In this document: positions 1 to 8,769 of the stretch, piece by piece
Layout: every line of letters begins with the position of its first letter
How positions within the stretch are numbered: position 1 is the stretch's first letter
Assembly (NCBI GenBank): GCA_937928015.1
Contig: CALFXA010000113.1
Coordinates: forward strand, 1 to 37,640
Direction: 5' to 3'
Length of the DNA: 37,640 bases
Source: an uncultured Anaerolineales bacterium
Lineage (GTDB): Bacteria; Chloroflexota; Anaerolineae; Anaerolineales; Villigracilaceae
Program-made: the position numbers and the translations under genes
The notes under the pieces: model-generated
Databases searched by the model: none
What the model was told of the DNA's origin: nothing
Seen by the model: the letters and a program-made list of their open reading frames with translations, nothing else

Positions 1-1253
1 CGGCCCTCGATCAGCACCAGGCCGTCGATCTCGGGTGCGTCGCGGTAGGAGCGGCCGATGCTGATTCCGTTGTCGAAACCTTCCACCAGCACGTCCAGCG
101 TCTTGCCCACGTATCCCTGGTTGACCTGCAGCGAGATATTCTGCTGTAATTCTATGATGCGCTCATAGCGCTCCTGCTTGACCTCGGCCGGGACCGGGTC
201 ACCCAGCGGCTCGGACGTGGTGCCAGGCTCGAACGAGAACTGGAAGGCGCCCACGCGGTCGAAGCGCGTCCCCTCGACGAAATCCACCAACGCCTGGAAC
301 TCTTCCTCCGTCTCGCCCGGATACCCGACGATGAACGTGGTCCGCATGGCCAGGTTGGGAATCTTCGCGCGCATCTTGGACAGCGTGTTGTGTACCCAGT
401 CCATGTTGGAGGGACGCTTCATGCGATAAAGCGTCTTGGGATGCGCATGCTGGAGCGGCATATCGAGGTAGGACAGGATCTGTTTCTGCGAGGCCATTAC
501 ATCGATCAGGCGGTCGGTGACGTAGCCCGGGTAGGCGTACATCACGCGGATCCAGTCCAGGTCGGGGACCTGGGTCGTCAGAGTTTCGAGTAGCACAGCC
601 AGGCCGTCCTTCATGCCCAGGTCGTGACCGTAATCGGTGGTGTCCTGCGCGATCAAGATCAACTCGCGGATGCCGTCGTCGCGCAGGAGTTTGGCTTCCT
701 CGATGATCATCTCCAGCGGGCGGCTGACCGCCGTACCCTTGATAAGCGGGATGGCGCAGAACGCGCACGGACGGCGGCAGCCATCCGCCACCTTGAGATA
801 GGCGCTGGCCCCCGTAATGGACGCACGCACCGCGCCGCCCTCGTCCGCGCCGACGGTGGGCGCCTCGGGCAGGTGATACAGCGGCTCGGGGTGCGGACCC
901 TTGCGCAATTCGCGCACCACCTGGACGATGTCCATCCAGCGACGGGTGCCCAGCACCCCGTCCACGCCGGGGACCTGCTGGGCCACCTCCGCGCCGTAGC
1001 GCTGGGTGAGGCAGCCCGCCGCGATCAGCACCTGGTCCTCGCGCTTGGACTCGGCCAGTTCGCGCAGCACGTCCAGCGATTCCTGCTTGGCGGGGCCGAT
1101 AAATCCGCAGGTGTTGACGATCAGCACGCTGGCGCGCTCGGGCGTCTCGACCATGCGGTAGCCGTCGTTCATGAGCAATTGCGCCATCGAGTCGGAGTCA
1201 ACGGTATTTTTGGCGCAGCCTAAAGATACAAGATGAAAGGTTCGTTTCGACAA
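1..1253 (-). CDS. rimO: Ribosomal protein S12 methylthiotransferase RimO (3' end outside window)
   Basis: Radical SAM enzyme predicted to methylthiolate the conserved aspartate of ribosomal protein S12 in the cytoplasm. The reverse-strand reading frame is open from about 1253 to the window edge (about 417 codons; the family usually has 430-470). The N-terminal domain carries three cluster-binding cysteines at about C13 (SLGCAKNTVDSDS, a RimO hallmark), C49 (NTCGF) and C81 (AAGC). The radical SAM CxxxCxxC is in GCRRPCAFCAIP (around bases 755-783), and a TRAM-like domain begins before the edge. No ATG precedes the conserved start. I chose the TTG at 1251-1253 because an AGGAAA Shine-Dalgarno lies just upstream and it gives MSKRTFHLVSLGC, the usual N-terminus. 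It sits 38 bases downstream of the RodZ-like gene, so the two are probably co-transcribed. MiaB is the main alternative, but the TVDSD signature favours RimO. Confidence 0.93.
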   Translation of the reverse strand, partial: MSKRTFHLVSLGCAKNTVDSDSMAQLLMNDGYRMVETPERASVLIVNTCGFIGPAKQESLDVLRELAESKREDQVLIAAGCLTQRYGAEVAQQVPGVDGVLGTRRWMDIVQVVRELRKGPHPEPLYHLPEAPTVGADEGGAVRASITGASAYLKVADGCRRPCAFCAIPLIKGTAVSRPLEMIIEEAKLLRDDGIRELILIAQDTTDYGHDLGMKDGLAVLLETLTTQVPDLDWIRVMYAYPGYVTDRLIDVMASQKQILSYLDMPLQHAHPKTLYRMKRPSNMDWVHNTLSKMRAKIPNLAMRTTFIVGYPGETEEEFQALVDFVEGTRFDRVGAFQFSFEPGTTSEPLGDPVPAEVKQERYERIIELQQNISLQVNQGYVGKTLDVLVEGFDNGISIGRSYRDAPEIDGLVLIEG

Positions 1254-1291
1254 GTTGGTTTTCCTATAAAGTGTTCGATCCACGCGGGGAA

Positions 1292-3241
1292 CTATCCCTG
1301 CGGGGTGGACGTGGGTTCAGGGGTGGGAGTCCGCGTGGGAGAGGGAGTCGGCGAGGGCGTGGGCGATTCCTTCGGGGTGGCGGTCGCTGTCGGCGGTGCG
1401 GGCGGAGTGGGCGTCACGATCCCATCGGCGGTGTAGATGTAATCCACCACCTGACCGAAGTTCCCGAGAAGGCCCATATCGCGGCCGTTGTAGGTTACGC
1501 GCAAGGCCGCGCCATTGCCCGTCAACACCTGCACGCTGACCGATCCTTCGTAGGGATAGGCCGCGCCTGGCACCACGCGCCCGTTGAAGACCTCCTGCCC
1601 GTCCACCAGCACGCGCATAAAGGTCCGCTCGGTGATGATGACGTTCAGGGCCACGTTGATGTTCGGGTTCTGGGTGGGAACCTCGGGCGTGGTGCCGTCG
1701 GGCGTAGCGGTCTCGGCCAGCGCAAAGGGCGTGTCCACGGCGGGGATCAGGGTCACTTCCTGCGCCACGGTCGGCAGGGGCGTGCCTGCCAGCGCCTCCG
1801 AAATGGACGGCACGGTCGGCAGGGCCACCTGCGTGGCGCGCTGATTGAAGACCTGGATCAGGCCCCAGACCGCCATCACCACCAGCATAACCACGATGCC
1901 CAACCCGAAGAACAGGTCGCCCGCCATGAAACTGCGCAGCGAGGGCAGGGTCGAGCGGACCTTGGGCGTGCGTTCGCCGCCCGGCTTTTCAGGGAAACGC
2001 TCGCGATGCCTGGCCTGCAAGGCGTCGGCATAGCGCAGCAACAGGGCGTCGGTGTCAAGGTCGAGGAAGGTAGCGTAGGTGGTCAACATGCCGCGCGTCT
2101 GCACGGTGGATGGCAATTGGTCAAAATTGCCCTCCTCCAGCGCTTTTGCAAAGACCGCCCGCACGCGTGTGTGACGCTCGATCTCTTCGAGCGTCAGGCT
2201 GAGCAGTTCGCGGCGTTTGCGGAGCTGCCCGCCGATCTCGGCAAAGATTTCCTCGGGCGCGACGGCTGGCTCGGTGGGAATGGGGAGCGGCGGAAGGACG
2301 TCCACCTGGCCCAAGGTTTCAGTCGGCTGGACCTCATCGACAGGCGCGGGAGACTCTTCCTTCGGGATTGTTTTTCCTACACGAAAGTTGAAAATGGACT
2401 TGATTGCGCCGCCGACTCGCGTCAACAGGCTGGGCTCGGCCCCCACAATTTGGACCTCGGCCTGCTCCCCCGCCTTAGGCGGAATCTCCGCCTCGGGCTG
2501 GGACTCAACGACCGTCGGCTCGGGCGGAGTCAACTCCGCGGGAGATTCGACGAGCGATTCGGCTGGCTCGGATTCAGGCTTTTTTTTTCGGCGTACGCTG
2601 GTGGCGGGTTCCTGCACGGCAGGCACCTCCCCCACCTTCTTCGTGGAGCGGCGCTTGCGCGTAGGCGGTTCGGACACGGCAGGCACATCCTCGACCTTTT
2701 TCTTGCGTCCGCGCGGTTTGGAGGGCGGCTCAAGGATGGCGGGCGTGTCTTCTTCCACGGCGGCGGGCAGGTCGACGGTCGGCGGCTCGGGCTGAGACTC
2801 AACCGCGATAACGGGAACCACCTCGGGAATGGTAGGTGGTTCCGCGGAAATCGGCTCGGGCGTGGGTTCGGGCTTGCGGGCACGGTCCAGCCAGGAACGC
2901 CAGAAGGGACGTTTGGCAGGCTCCTCGGCGGCAGGCGGATTGGCGCCCGCTTCGGGCGCGGGCGGAGCCAGATCCACCTGGGGCAGCGGTCCACTGACAG
3001 GCTCGGCGGGCTGGGCCGCCTGCAATTCGGTCAGGATGGCTTGCAGGTCCAGGTTCAGAAAATCGGCGTAGTTGCGCAAAAATCCGCGCGCCTGCGCCGC
3101 CGACGGCATCACGGAATAATCATCCGCCTCCAGCGCCTGGAGGTAGTGCGGACGGATGCGCGTGGCCTCGGCCGCCTGCTCAATGGAGAGGCGGCGGTCC
3201 TGGCGGGCAAATTTGAGTCGCTGGCCGATGGATTCTGGCAT
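1292..3241 (-). CDS. RodZ-like membrane protein with two helix-turn-helix domains and a Thr/Pro tail
   Basis: 649 residues. A RodZ-type HTH_25 domain occupies about residues 3-75 (IGQRLKFARQ ... RGFLRNYADFL). A long Pro/Glu/Lys-rich linker (about 76-325) includes a degenerate repeat built on DVPAVSEPPTRKRR / EVPAVQEPATSVRR (about 160-220). A second HTH of the same family follows at about 330-410 (EIGGQLRKRRELLSLTLEEI ... RGMLTTYATFL). One membrane helix is seen at about 441-465, then a DUF4115-like beta domain at about 527-605, then a Pro/Thr/Ser-rich tail. RodZ proteins link MreB to the membrane in rod-shape control, and that is the likely role, with the N-terminus cytoplasmic. Two full HTH copies on one chain are unusual. 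It lies between rplI, from which it is separated by a terminator, and rimO, a common neighbour of this family in many genomes. A second role in DNA binding is possible but not shown. Confidence 0.85.
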   Translation of the reverse strand: MPESIGQRLKFARQDRRLSIEQAAEATRIRPHYLQALEADDYSVMPSAAQARGFLRNYADFLNLDLQAILTELQAAQPAEPVSGPLPQVDLAPPAPEAGANPPAAEEPAKRPFWRSWLDRARKPEPTPEPISAEPPTIPEVVPVIAVESQPEPPTVDLPAAVEEDTPAILEPPSKPRGRKKKVEDVPAVSEPPTRKRRSTKKVGEVPAVQEPATSVRRKKKPESEPAESLVESPAELTPPEPTVVESQPEAEIPPKAGEQAEVQIVGAEPSLLTRVGGAIKSIFNFRVGKTIPKEESPAPVDEVQPTETLGQVDVLPPLPIPTEPAVAPEEIFAEIGGQLRKRRELLSLTLEEIERHTRVRAVFAKALEEGNFDQLPSTVQTRGMLTTYATFLDLDTDALLLRYADALQARHRERFPEKPGGERTPKVRSTLPSLRSFMAGDLFFGLGIVVMLVVMAVWGLIQVFNQRATQVALPTVPSISEALAGTPLPTVAQEVTLIPAVDTPFALAETATPDGTTPEVPTQNPNINVALNVIITERTFMRVLVDGQEVFNGRVVPGAAYPYEGSVSVQVLTGNGAALRVTYNGRDMGLLGNFGQVVDYIYTADGIVTPTPPAPPTATATPKESPTPSPTPSPTRTPTPEPTSTPQG

Positions 3242-3255
3242 GGAGTGTGGGGTAA

Positions 3256-3299
3256 TAAAACATCACCGGTTCCCCCGCGTTGGGCTGAACCGGTGATGT
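3256..3299 (-). terminator. Rho-independent terminator after rplI
   Basis: A perfect 13-bp stem (3260-3272 pairs with 3287-3299, core CATCACCGGTTC) encloses a 14-base loop. Read on the minus strand it is followed by TTTTATTA. It lies between the rplI stop and the start of the RodZ-like gene, so the latter probably needs its own promoter or read-through. Confidence 0.85.
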
Positions 3300-3313
3300 G
3301 GACGCGCTGGAGG

Positions 3314-3871
3314 TTAGGCCTCTGCGGCTTCGGTGGACTCGGCGGCAGGTTCAGCGGGGGCGGCTTCTTCGGCCTTCTTGCCCTTGCGCTTGGATTTATC
3401 CTCGGCGGGAGTGCCGTCGGCCGATTCGCCCTCACGGTGAACGATAATCTTGATCTCGGGCATCAGGTCCATCGTCAGGCGGACGTGGGCAGAGAACTCA
3501 CCCAGTTCGCGGATGGGCTGCATGTCCATCTGCTGGCGCTTGACCTCGAAGCGGACCTTCTCCTGGAGAGCGGTGGCCACGTCGGCGGTGGTGATGGAAC
3601 CGTACAGTTTGCCGGTCTCGCCAGCCTTGGCGGCAAAGGTCAGCACCACCCCGTTGATCTGGTCAGCCAGACCTTTGAGTTCGCTGTTGAGTTCGGTGCG
3701 GCGGATCTCGGCCTGGGCCTTGATGCGCTCGGCCTGCTTCATGGCGCCGGGGGTGGCCAGCACGGCCAGGCCCTGCGGGAGCAGGAAGTTACGGCCGAAA
3801 CCGTCGGCCACTTTCTTGACCTCGCCGGCGCGGCCCAGTTTGTACACATCCTTGACAAGCAATACTTTCAT
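3314..3871 (-). CDS. rplI: 50S ribosomal protein L9 with acidic/basic C-terminal extension
   Basis: Binds 23S rRNA at the base of the L1 stalk in the large ribosomal subunit. The N-terminal L9 signature is clear: MKVLLVKDVYKLGRAGEVKK, then DGFGRNFLLPQGLA, with the long connecting helix and C-terminal domain ending near residue 148 (IKIIVHREGE). The total is 185 residues, about 35 more than the usual 147-150. The extra C-terminus is made of Lys/Arg and Ala/Glu/Pro (KSKRKGKKAEEAAPAEP). The frame stays open 23 codons further upstream, but the ATG at 3869-3871 matches the family start exactly. A weak AAAGGG lies upstream of it. No rpsF, ssb or rpsR, the frequent L9 neighbours, is adjacent here. 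Confidence 0.96.
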   Translation of the reverse strand: MKVLLVKDVYKLGRAGEVKKVADGFGRNFLLPQGLAVLATPGAMKQAERIKAQAEIRRTELNSELKGLADQINGVVLTFAAKAGETGKLYGSITTADVATALQEKVRFEVKRQQMDMQPIRELGEFSAHVRLTMDLMPEIKIIVHREGESADGTPAEDKSKRKGKKAEEAAPAEPAAESTEAAEA

Positions 3872-3930
3872 GGGATTTAAGCCCTTTCGAAATGGATTTT
3901 GTGGGCGAAGGGTACTACGCCCGGGGGCGA

Positions 3931-3939
3931 ATTGTACCA
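3931..3939 (-). promoter_or_regulatory. Possible extended -10 promoter for rplI
   Basis: On the minus strand the bases read TGGTACAAT, an extended -10 (TGnTACAAT) about 60 bases before the L9 start. I found no convincing -35. The same divergent gap (3872-4006) holds a small inverted repeat GTAGC/GCTAC (3963-3967 and 3974-3978) in front of the HD-GYP gene, which could be a regulatory site or chance. Confidence 0.4.
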
Positions 3940-4006
3940 CACCGGATTGTCGTGTGGGAAAGGTAGCGAAAAAGCTACTCTTATGCTATCCTAGTGCCAT
4001 TGTGAA

Positions 4007-7000
4007 ATGAGGCAAAGATCCTTCTTTACACTTAGCGTCCTGGCCGCCGGGATCTTATGGCTGGCGGGAGAAAGTATTCTCCTGATCCCGTCACGGACGC
4101 AAGCCCTCCTGGAAAGCCTTTCAGCCCTCCCGGTTACCTTCCTCGGAGTGCTTTTTATTTTATCGGCGCTGGCCAATGTCTTGGCGTTCTTCATCCCTGC
4201 CCGCCCGCGTCCGCGCGTAACATTGCTGGCGATGAGTACCGCCATGTTGAGCCTGCTCACCTGGCTATACCTGCGGGCGGGACTATACGTCGAGACCTTG
4301 CTGCTTTCGGCTGTGGTAGCCGCCCATCTGATGATCCTGGCCTATCGTGGGGAAAGTGGTCAATTCGAGAAGAAAGCCATGGTCGGCTCGATCCTGGTGG
4401 CCAATGGAGCCATCGGCATCCTGCTTTTCATGAATCAGGCCGTCCCCAGCAACCCGGTCTACGAAGCCTATGAGTCGTTTCGAATATTCCTGGCCTGGAC
4501 CTTCCTTGGGTCCTCGCTGCTGGCGGGGTTGACCTCTTTCCAGCCCAATCCACGCGCAAGTGGATTTTTCGAAAAATCGCTGACCATCCCGTGGATGTTG
4601 TGGATCCTGATTTTCGCCAGCATCCCCAGCATCCCGTGCGTACTGCCCCCCCTCATGCTGATTGTCATCCTGCTGGCAGGACCCTCCGTCCCGTGGGTCG
4701 ACTTCATCCTCCCCGAGGATGATATGCTGGGACGACGTCTGATCCTGCTCGCCAGCATTGTGATGTGTATTGCCATCGGCTTCGTCGCCATCCTGCTGGA
4801 CGTGGTAGACCATTCGCTCCATTCAGTGGGAGTCGATCCGAGCAGGCTGCTCATCCGTGAGGCCAGTTTCGTGCTGTTCAACCTGGCTACCTTCCTGGTG
4901 GGCTACGGGGTGACCATCGTATCCATGACCATCAATGGCTTGATGCGCGAATCCGAGTCGAGCACGGCACCCGTGGTAAAGGATACTTCCTGGAGCCGAC
5001 GTGTGGCCCGCTATCTCAAGCCCTTCTCGCTGACGCGCGAAGGGCTCCACGCGCGGCTGGAAGCTCAAGCCGACCAGATCAATGCCCTGTCCCGTCAAGT
5101 AGCGGCCGAGAGACACCGCGCCGAACAATTGAACCTGTTGGTCGAACTGAGCCAGCAATTGGAAGCCCAACTCGACCAGCCCGTGGCGGCACAGTTAACT
5201 ATCAACACCCTCGAACGGGCCGTCCCCAGCAGTTTCATCTGCCTGTATTTGCATGAGCCCGAACGGCGCGAGTATGTGGTGCTCGCCACTGCCGGGCGGA
5301 TGATGCATCGCATCCCGGCTGGCTATCGTCAAAACATCACCCAGGGGGTGCTCGGGCGCGCCACCCGCACCCGCAAAACCCAGGTAGTCAGCGACACCAG
5401 TCTCGATTCCGATTATCTGCACACGGGCGAAACTTTCGCCCGATCCTGCATCATCGTTCCGCTCATTTACACGGGTCACATCAAAGGCATGATCGAGATC
5501 GAAAACGATCAGCCCAATGCCTTCTCCAGCGGAGACGTGGCCCTGGCCGAGACCATGTGCATGGAACTGGTCCGCGCGTGGGAGCGCTCCAGCTATCACC
5601 ATCGCTTGATGGAATTGATCCAGGCGGGCATTTCTCTCTCCACGATGGTGGACCCCGAGGCCACCGTGCAGGAGATCGCCACCATCGCGCGTCAAACCCT
5701 GGAGGCGCGCTTCACGTACGTATCCTTGTTGTTCGACCGCGAAGGCAACCTGACCCAGAAAGCGTACTCGGGCCAGGCGCCGCGTTTGCTCGAATCGCTG
5801 GAGAACGACCCCAGCCGCGACTCCCTCCTGCGGGCCAGCATCAACGCCATGCAACCCTTCCGTGTGCGCGACATCCGCAAGTATTCGAGTAAGTCGCGCA
5901 TCGACCTCGACCACAATGGATTGCGCAGTCTGCTGGTGGTGCCCATCCGCCTGCATCGTCTGAACATCGGCTCGATCCTGGCCTTCGGCAAACATGGCGA
6001 AGTCTTCTTTACCGAGAACGACGAGGCCCTGGCCAACCTGCTGGCATCGGAAGCCGCTGCGGCCATCGAAAGCGTGTGGCTGCAACAGGAACTGCGCGCC
6101 ACCCTGCGCACCACCCGTTTGCTCTATGAGTTGAGCTATCAAATCATCCAGGCCGAGGAACTGAGCGACGCGGCGCGCCACATTGCGGAGATGGCCCACC
6201 GTCTGGCTGAAGCGGCGGTCACGGGCATCGTGTTGTTCCGCCCCGACCGACAGGTGGAAGCCGAACTCGAAGTAGACTCGAATGGGGTGCGCACCAATCC
6301 CGACCATCCCATGGACATGATCGAAAAGGTCATGAAAACGGGACGGGTCATCTACCAGTCCATCGATCAGAACTTCTCGCGCGTGTGCCTCCCCATCCAG
6401 ACGCCGAGACGCAAATATGGCGTGCTCTGGCTGACGGTCCACGAAACGCGCGGATATAAATCGGGCAGCCCCGCCGACTTGCAGACCCTCGCCAACCAGG
6501 CCGCCCTCGCGCTGGAACGCGCCATCCTACTGGTCGAGTCGCGGCGGCAGGCCCAGGAGATCGAGGCGGCCTACCGTGAATTGGAACTGGCCTACGACCG
6601 CACGCTGGCCGCGCTCATGTCCGCGCTGGATGCCCGCGACCGCGAGACCGAGGGTCATAGTTCACGCGTCAGCCAATTGGCAGTGCGGCTGGGAGAGTCC
6701 ATTGGTCTGCCCGCTGCACAGTTGAAAGCCCTGGAACGCGGTTCGCTTCTGCACGACATCGGCAAGATCGGCAGCAGCGACACCATCCTGCACAAGCCGG
6801 GTCCATTGAACGAGACCGAGTGGGCCAGTATGCGCCTGCATCCCGATATCGGCGCGCGCATCGTCGAGGGGATTCCCTTCTTGCAGGAAACCCTGCCCGT
6901 CATCCGCTATCACCAGGAACGCTGGAACGGCAGCGGTTATCCGATTGGTCTGAAGGGCGGCGACATCCCGATCCTGGCGCGCGTCTTTGCCGTGGTGGAC

Positions 7001-7168
7001 GCCTTCGACGCCCTGACGAGCAACCGTCCCTACCGCCAGAAGATTTCCACGACAGAAGCCATTGCCTACCTCAAGGAAGAGGCAAGCATCCTCTTCGACC
7101 CCGACATCGTAACCGCCTTCGAGAAATTGGTACTGGAGGGGGGAGCAGACTTCCTCCATGACCAATAG
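4007..7168 (+). CDS. Membrane-anchored GAF-HD-GYP protein, predicted c-di-GMP phosphodiesterase
   Basis: 1053 residues. About 320 N-terminal residues form several hydrophobic helices (an MASE-like membrane sensor with no family I can name). A coiled-coil linker at about 350-385 is followed by GAF-like domains at about 385-530, 540-690 and 700-850, and a C-terminal HD-GYP domain at about 865-1045. Metal and substrate residues are in place: H884 (EGHSSR), H916-D917 (LLHDIGKIG), H969 and GYP 977-979 (HQERWNGSGYP), then the typical FDALTSNRPYR. HD-GYP enzymes hydrolyse cyclic di-GMP to pGpG or GMP, so activity should lower c-di-GMP in response to membrane or GAF ligands. The ligands cannot be read from the sequence. 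The stop codon overlaps the next gene, a GGDEF protein, so the two opposing enzymes are translationally linked. Confidence 0.93.
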   Translation: MRQRSFFTLSVLAAGILWLAGESILLIPSRTQALLESLSALPVTFLGVLFILSALANVLAFFIPARPRPRVTLLAMSTAMLSLLTWLYLRAGLYVETLLLSAVVAAHLMILAYRGESGQFEKKAMVGSILVANGAIGILLFMNQAVPSNPVYEAYESFRIFLAWTFLGSSLLAGLTSFQPNPRASGFFEKSLTIPWMLWILIFASIPSIPCVLPPLMLIVILLAGPSVPWVDFILPEDDMLGRRLILLASIVMCIAIGFVAILLDVVDHSLHSVGVDPSRLLIREASFVLFNLATFLVGYGVTIVSMTINGLMRESESSTAPVVKDTSWSRRVARYLKPFSLTREGLHARLEAQADQINALSRQVAAERHRAEQLNLLVELSQQLEAQLDQPVAAQLTINTLERAVPSSFICLYLHEPERREYVVLATAGRMMHRIPAGYRQNITQGVLGRATRTRKTQVVSDTSLDSDYLHTGETFARSCIIVPLIYTGHIKGMIEIENDQPNAFSSGDVALAETMCMELVRAWERSSYHHRLMELIQAGISLSTMVDPEATVQEIATIARQTLEARFTYVSLLFDREGNLTQKAYSGQAPRLLESLENDPSRDSLLRASINAMQPFRVRDIRKYSSKSRIDLDHNGLRSLLVVPIRLHRLNIGSILAFGKHGEVFFTENDEALANLLASEAAAAIESVWLQQELRATLRTTRLLYELSYQIIQAEELSDAARHIAEMAHRLAEAAVTGIVLFRPDRQVEAELEVDSNGVRTNPDHPMDMIEKVMKTGRVIYQSIDQNFSRVCLPIQTPRRKYGVLWLTVHETRGYKSGSPADLQTLANQAALALERAILLVESRRQAQEIEAAYRELELAYDRTLAALMSALDARDRETEGHSSRVSQLAVRLGESIGLPAAQLKALERGSLLHDIGKIGSSDTILHKPGPLNETEWASMRLHPDIGARIVEGIPFLQETLPVIRYHQERWNGSGYPIGLKGGDIPILARVFAVVDAFDALTSNRPYRQKISTTEAIAYLKEEASILFDPDIVTAFEKLVLEGGADFLHDQ

Positions 7169-8723
7169 AATTCTCAAAGAACGTCTGGACGCGCTGGGTT
7201 TCACTCCGCAGGAACAACTGGTCCCCGTCATTCCCTCTGGCCTGGCCAGCATCTTCCTGCTGATCGTCATGCTGTTTACGGGATTGAGCCTTAAGTTAGG
7301 GGATATCAACCATCTCGCCCTGATCTGTTATTCGGTCAGCAACATCCTATTCCTGACCCACTTTCACTTCATTCTGCTTCCATCCCCGCAACTGCGCCCC
7401 ACCCATGTGTGGACCTTTGCAATCGTCCAGGTGGCGGGCTCGGCGCTGATCGTCGGCTTCCTGCCCAAAGGCATGGATAACTACATCGGCGGACTGATGA
7501 TTCTGTTATGCATTACCGCCTCCATCATCGCCGACCGAAAACCCGCCAGACTCATCCTGAGCGGGATGACACTTGTCCTAGTGTTTCACAATCTACAACT
7601 CCTCGCGACATTCGACAACTGGGCACCGCTATTGGGGGCAACGCTGGTGGCGGCCGTCGCGAACGAGGCCATTCATCAGTTCAAGACTCTCGCCACCCGC
7701 AACATCACCCGCCTTCGCATCGTCAACGACTTCAGCCGCAAGATCTCATCCTCGCTCGAAACGGAGCAGGTGCTCAACTTGTTGAGCGCCGCCATCCCCA
7801 ATGCCCTCTCCGCCGATAGTTACTTCTTCGGGCTGGCGGAGGGGAACGAGATCCGTCTGAGCCTGCTCTATGATGATGGGGAGTATTACGACAACGTGCG
7901 GACCTCGATGGACGGCACGCTCTCGGGCTGGGTCATCCGCAATAAGAAGGAATTGTTCCTGACCGACCTGCGCCACAACATCGACCTGACGGGCGTGGAT
8001 CTGGTCATCGTCGGCAATGGAAGGACCAGCCTCTCGTGGATGGGCGTCCCCATCGACGGCGTCCATGTGCAGGGTGTGATGGCATTCGCCTCCTATCGCC
8101 CCAACGCTTTCAACTATAGCGACCTGGAATTGATGCGCAACCTGGCCATGCACGCCGCCCTCGCGCTGGATAACACCTTCCACCACGCCGAAGTGGAAAA
8201 GCAATCCCAACTCGATAGCCTGACGAGCGTGTACAACCACGGATATTTCCTGAATCTATTGAAGAAATTCACCGAAGAAGCACGCTTCAAAAGACGTCCC
8301 CTCAGCCTGATCATGCTCGACGTGGATTATTTCAAGCAATACAACGATACCTATGGTCACCTGGCGGGTGACGAGATTCTGACTGCGCTGTGCAAGACGA
8401 TCCGCCGTCACATCAAACACACGGACATCGTCGGGCGCTGGGGCGGCGAAGAATTCGTCATCGCGCTGCCAGGCGCGAGCGGGAAACAGGCCCAGCGGGT
8501 GGCGCAGCGCATCCACGAGAGCATGGCTACGCTCAAGATCAAATCCATGCGGAAGAGTATCGCCGCTCCCACCCTCAGCCAGGGCATCGCCCAATTCCCA
8601 GACGAAGCCGACGAGACCATGAAACTGGTGGACCTGGCAGATCGCCGCCTGTACATCGCCAAGGATCGCGGCCGCAATCAGATCGAGCCTGCCGCCAGTC
8701 ATTGGGACAAATTGATCTCCTGA
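7158..8723 (+). CDS. Membrane-anchored GAF-GGDEF protein, predicted diguanylate cyclase
   Basis: 521 residues. Hydrophobic helices fill about residues 25-170, a GAF domain covers about 185-335 and a GGDEF domain about 345-515. The active-site loop reads GRWGGEEF (G429-F433), an accepted catalytic form, and metal-binding LDVDYFKQYNDTYGH is intact, so cyclase activity (two GTP to c-di-GMP) is predicted. The allosteric inhibitory site, normally RxxD five residues before the loop, reads KHTD (K420-D423). The conservative Arg to Lys change may weaken product inhibition. The gene starts inside the last codons of the HD-GYP gene (11-base overlap), implying coupled translation, and is followed by a strong terminator. 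Confidence 0.93.
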   Translation: MTNRILKERLDALGFTPQEQLVPVIPSGLASIFLLIVMLFTGLSLKLGDINHLALICYSVSNILFLTHFHFILLPSPQLRPTHVWTFAIVQVAGSALIVGFLPKGMDNYIGGLMILLCITASIIADRKPARLILSGMTLVLVFHNLQLLATFDNWAPLLGATLVAAVANEAIHQFKTLATRNITRLRIVNDFSRKISSSLETEQVLNLLSAAIPNALSADSYFFGLAEGNEIRLSLLYDDGEYYDNVRTSMDGTLSGWVIRNKKELFLTDLRHNIDLTGVDLVIVGNGRTSLSWMGVPIDGVHVQGVMAFASYRPNAFNYSDLELMRNLAMHAALALDNTFHHAEVEKQSQLDSLTSVYNHGYFLNLLKKFTEEARFKRRPLSLIMLDVDYFKQYNDTYGHLAGDEILTALCKTIRRHIKHTDIVGRWGGEEFVIALPGASGKQAQRVAQRIHESMATLKIKSMRKSIAAPTLSQGIAQFPDEADETMKLVDLADRRLYIAKDRGRNQIEPAASHWDKLIS

Positions 8724-8734
8724 CTTCTCGAATC

Positions 8735-8768
8735 AAAAAACCGCTGCTCTTCAGAGCAGCGGTTTTTA
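8735..8768. terminator. Bidirectional terminator between the GGDEF gene and ltaE
   Basis: A perfect 9-bp stem CCGCTGCTC/GAGCAGCGG (8741-8749 and 8754-8762) with a TTCA loop is flanked by six As on the left and five Ts on the right. It can therefore stop transcription from both convergent genes. Confidence 0.92.
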
Positions 8769-8769
8769 T

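Noticed and set aside
1271..3880. Long open plus-strand frame (869 codons) across the RodZ-like and rplI genes
   Set aside because: It is antisense to two well-supported genes, is rich in Gly/Arg/His as expected from GC-rich complementary codons, and resembles no protein family.
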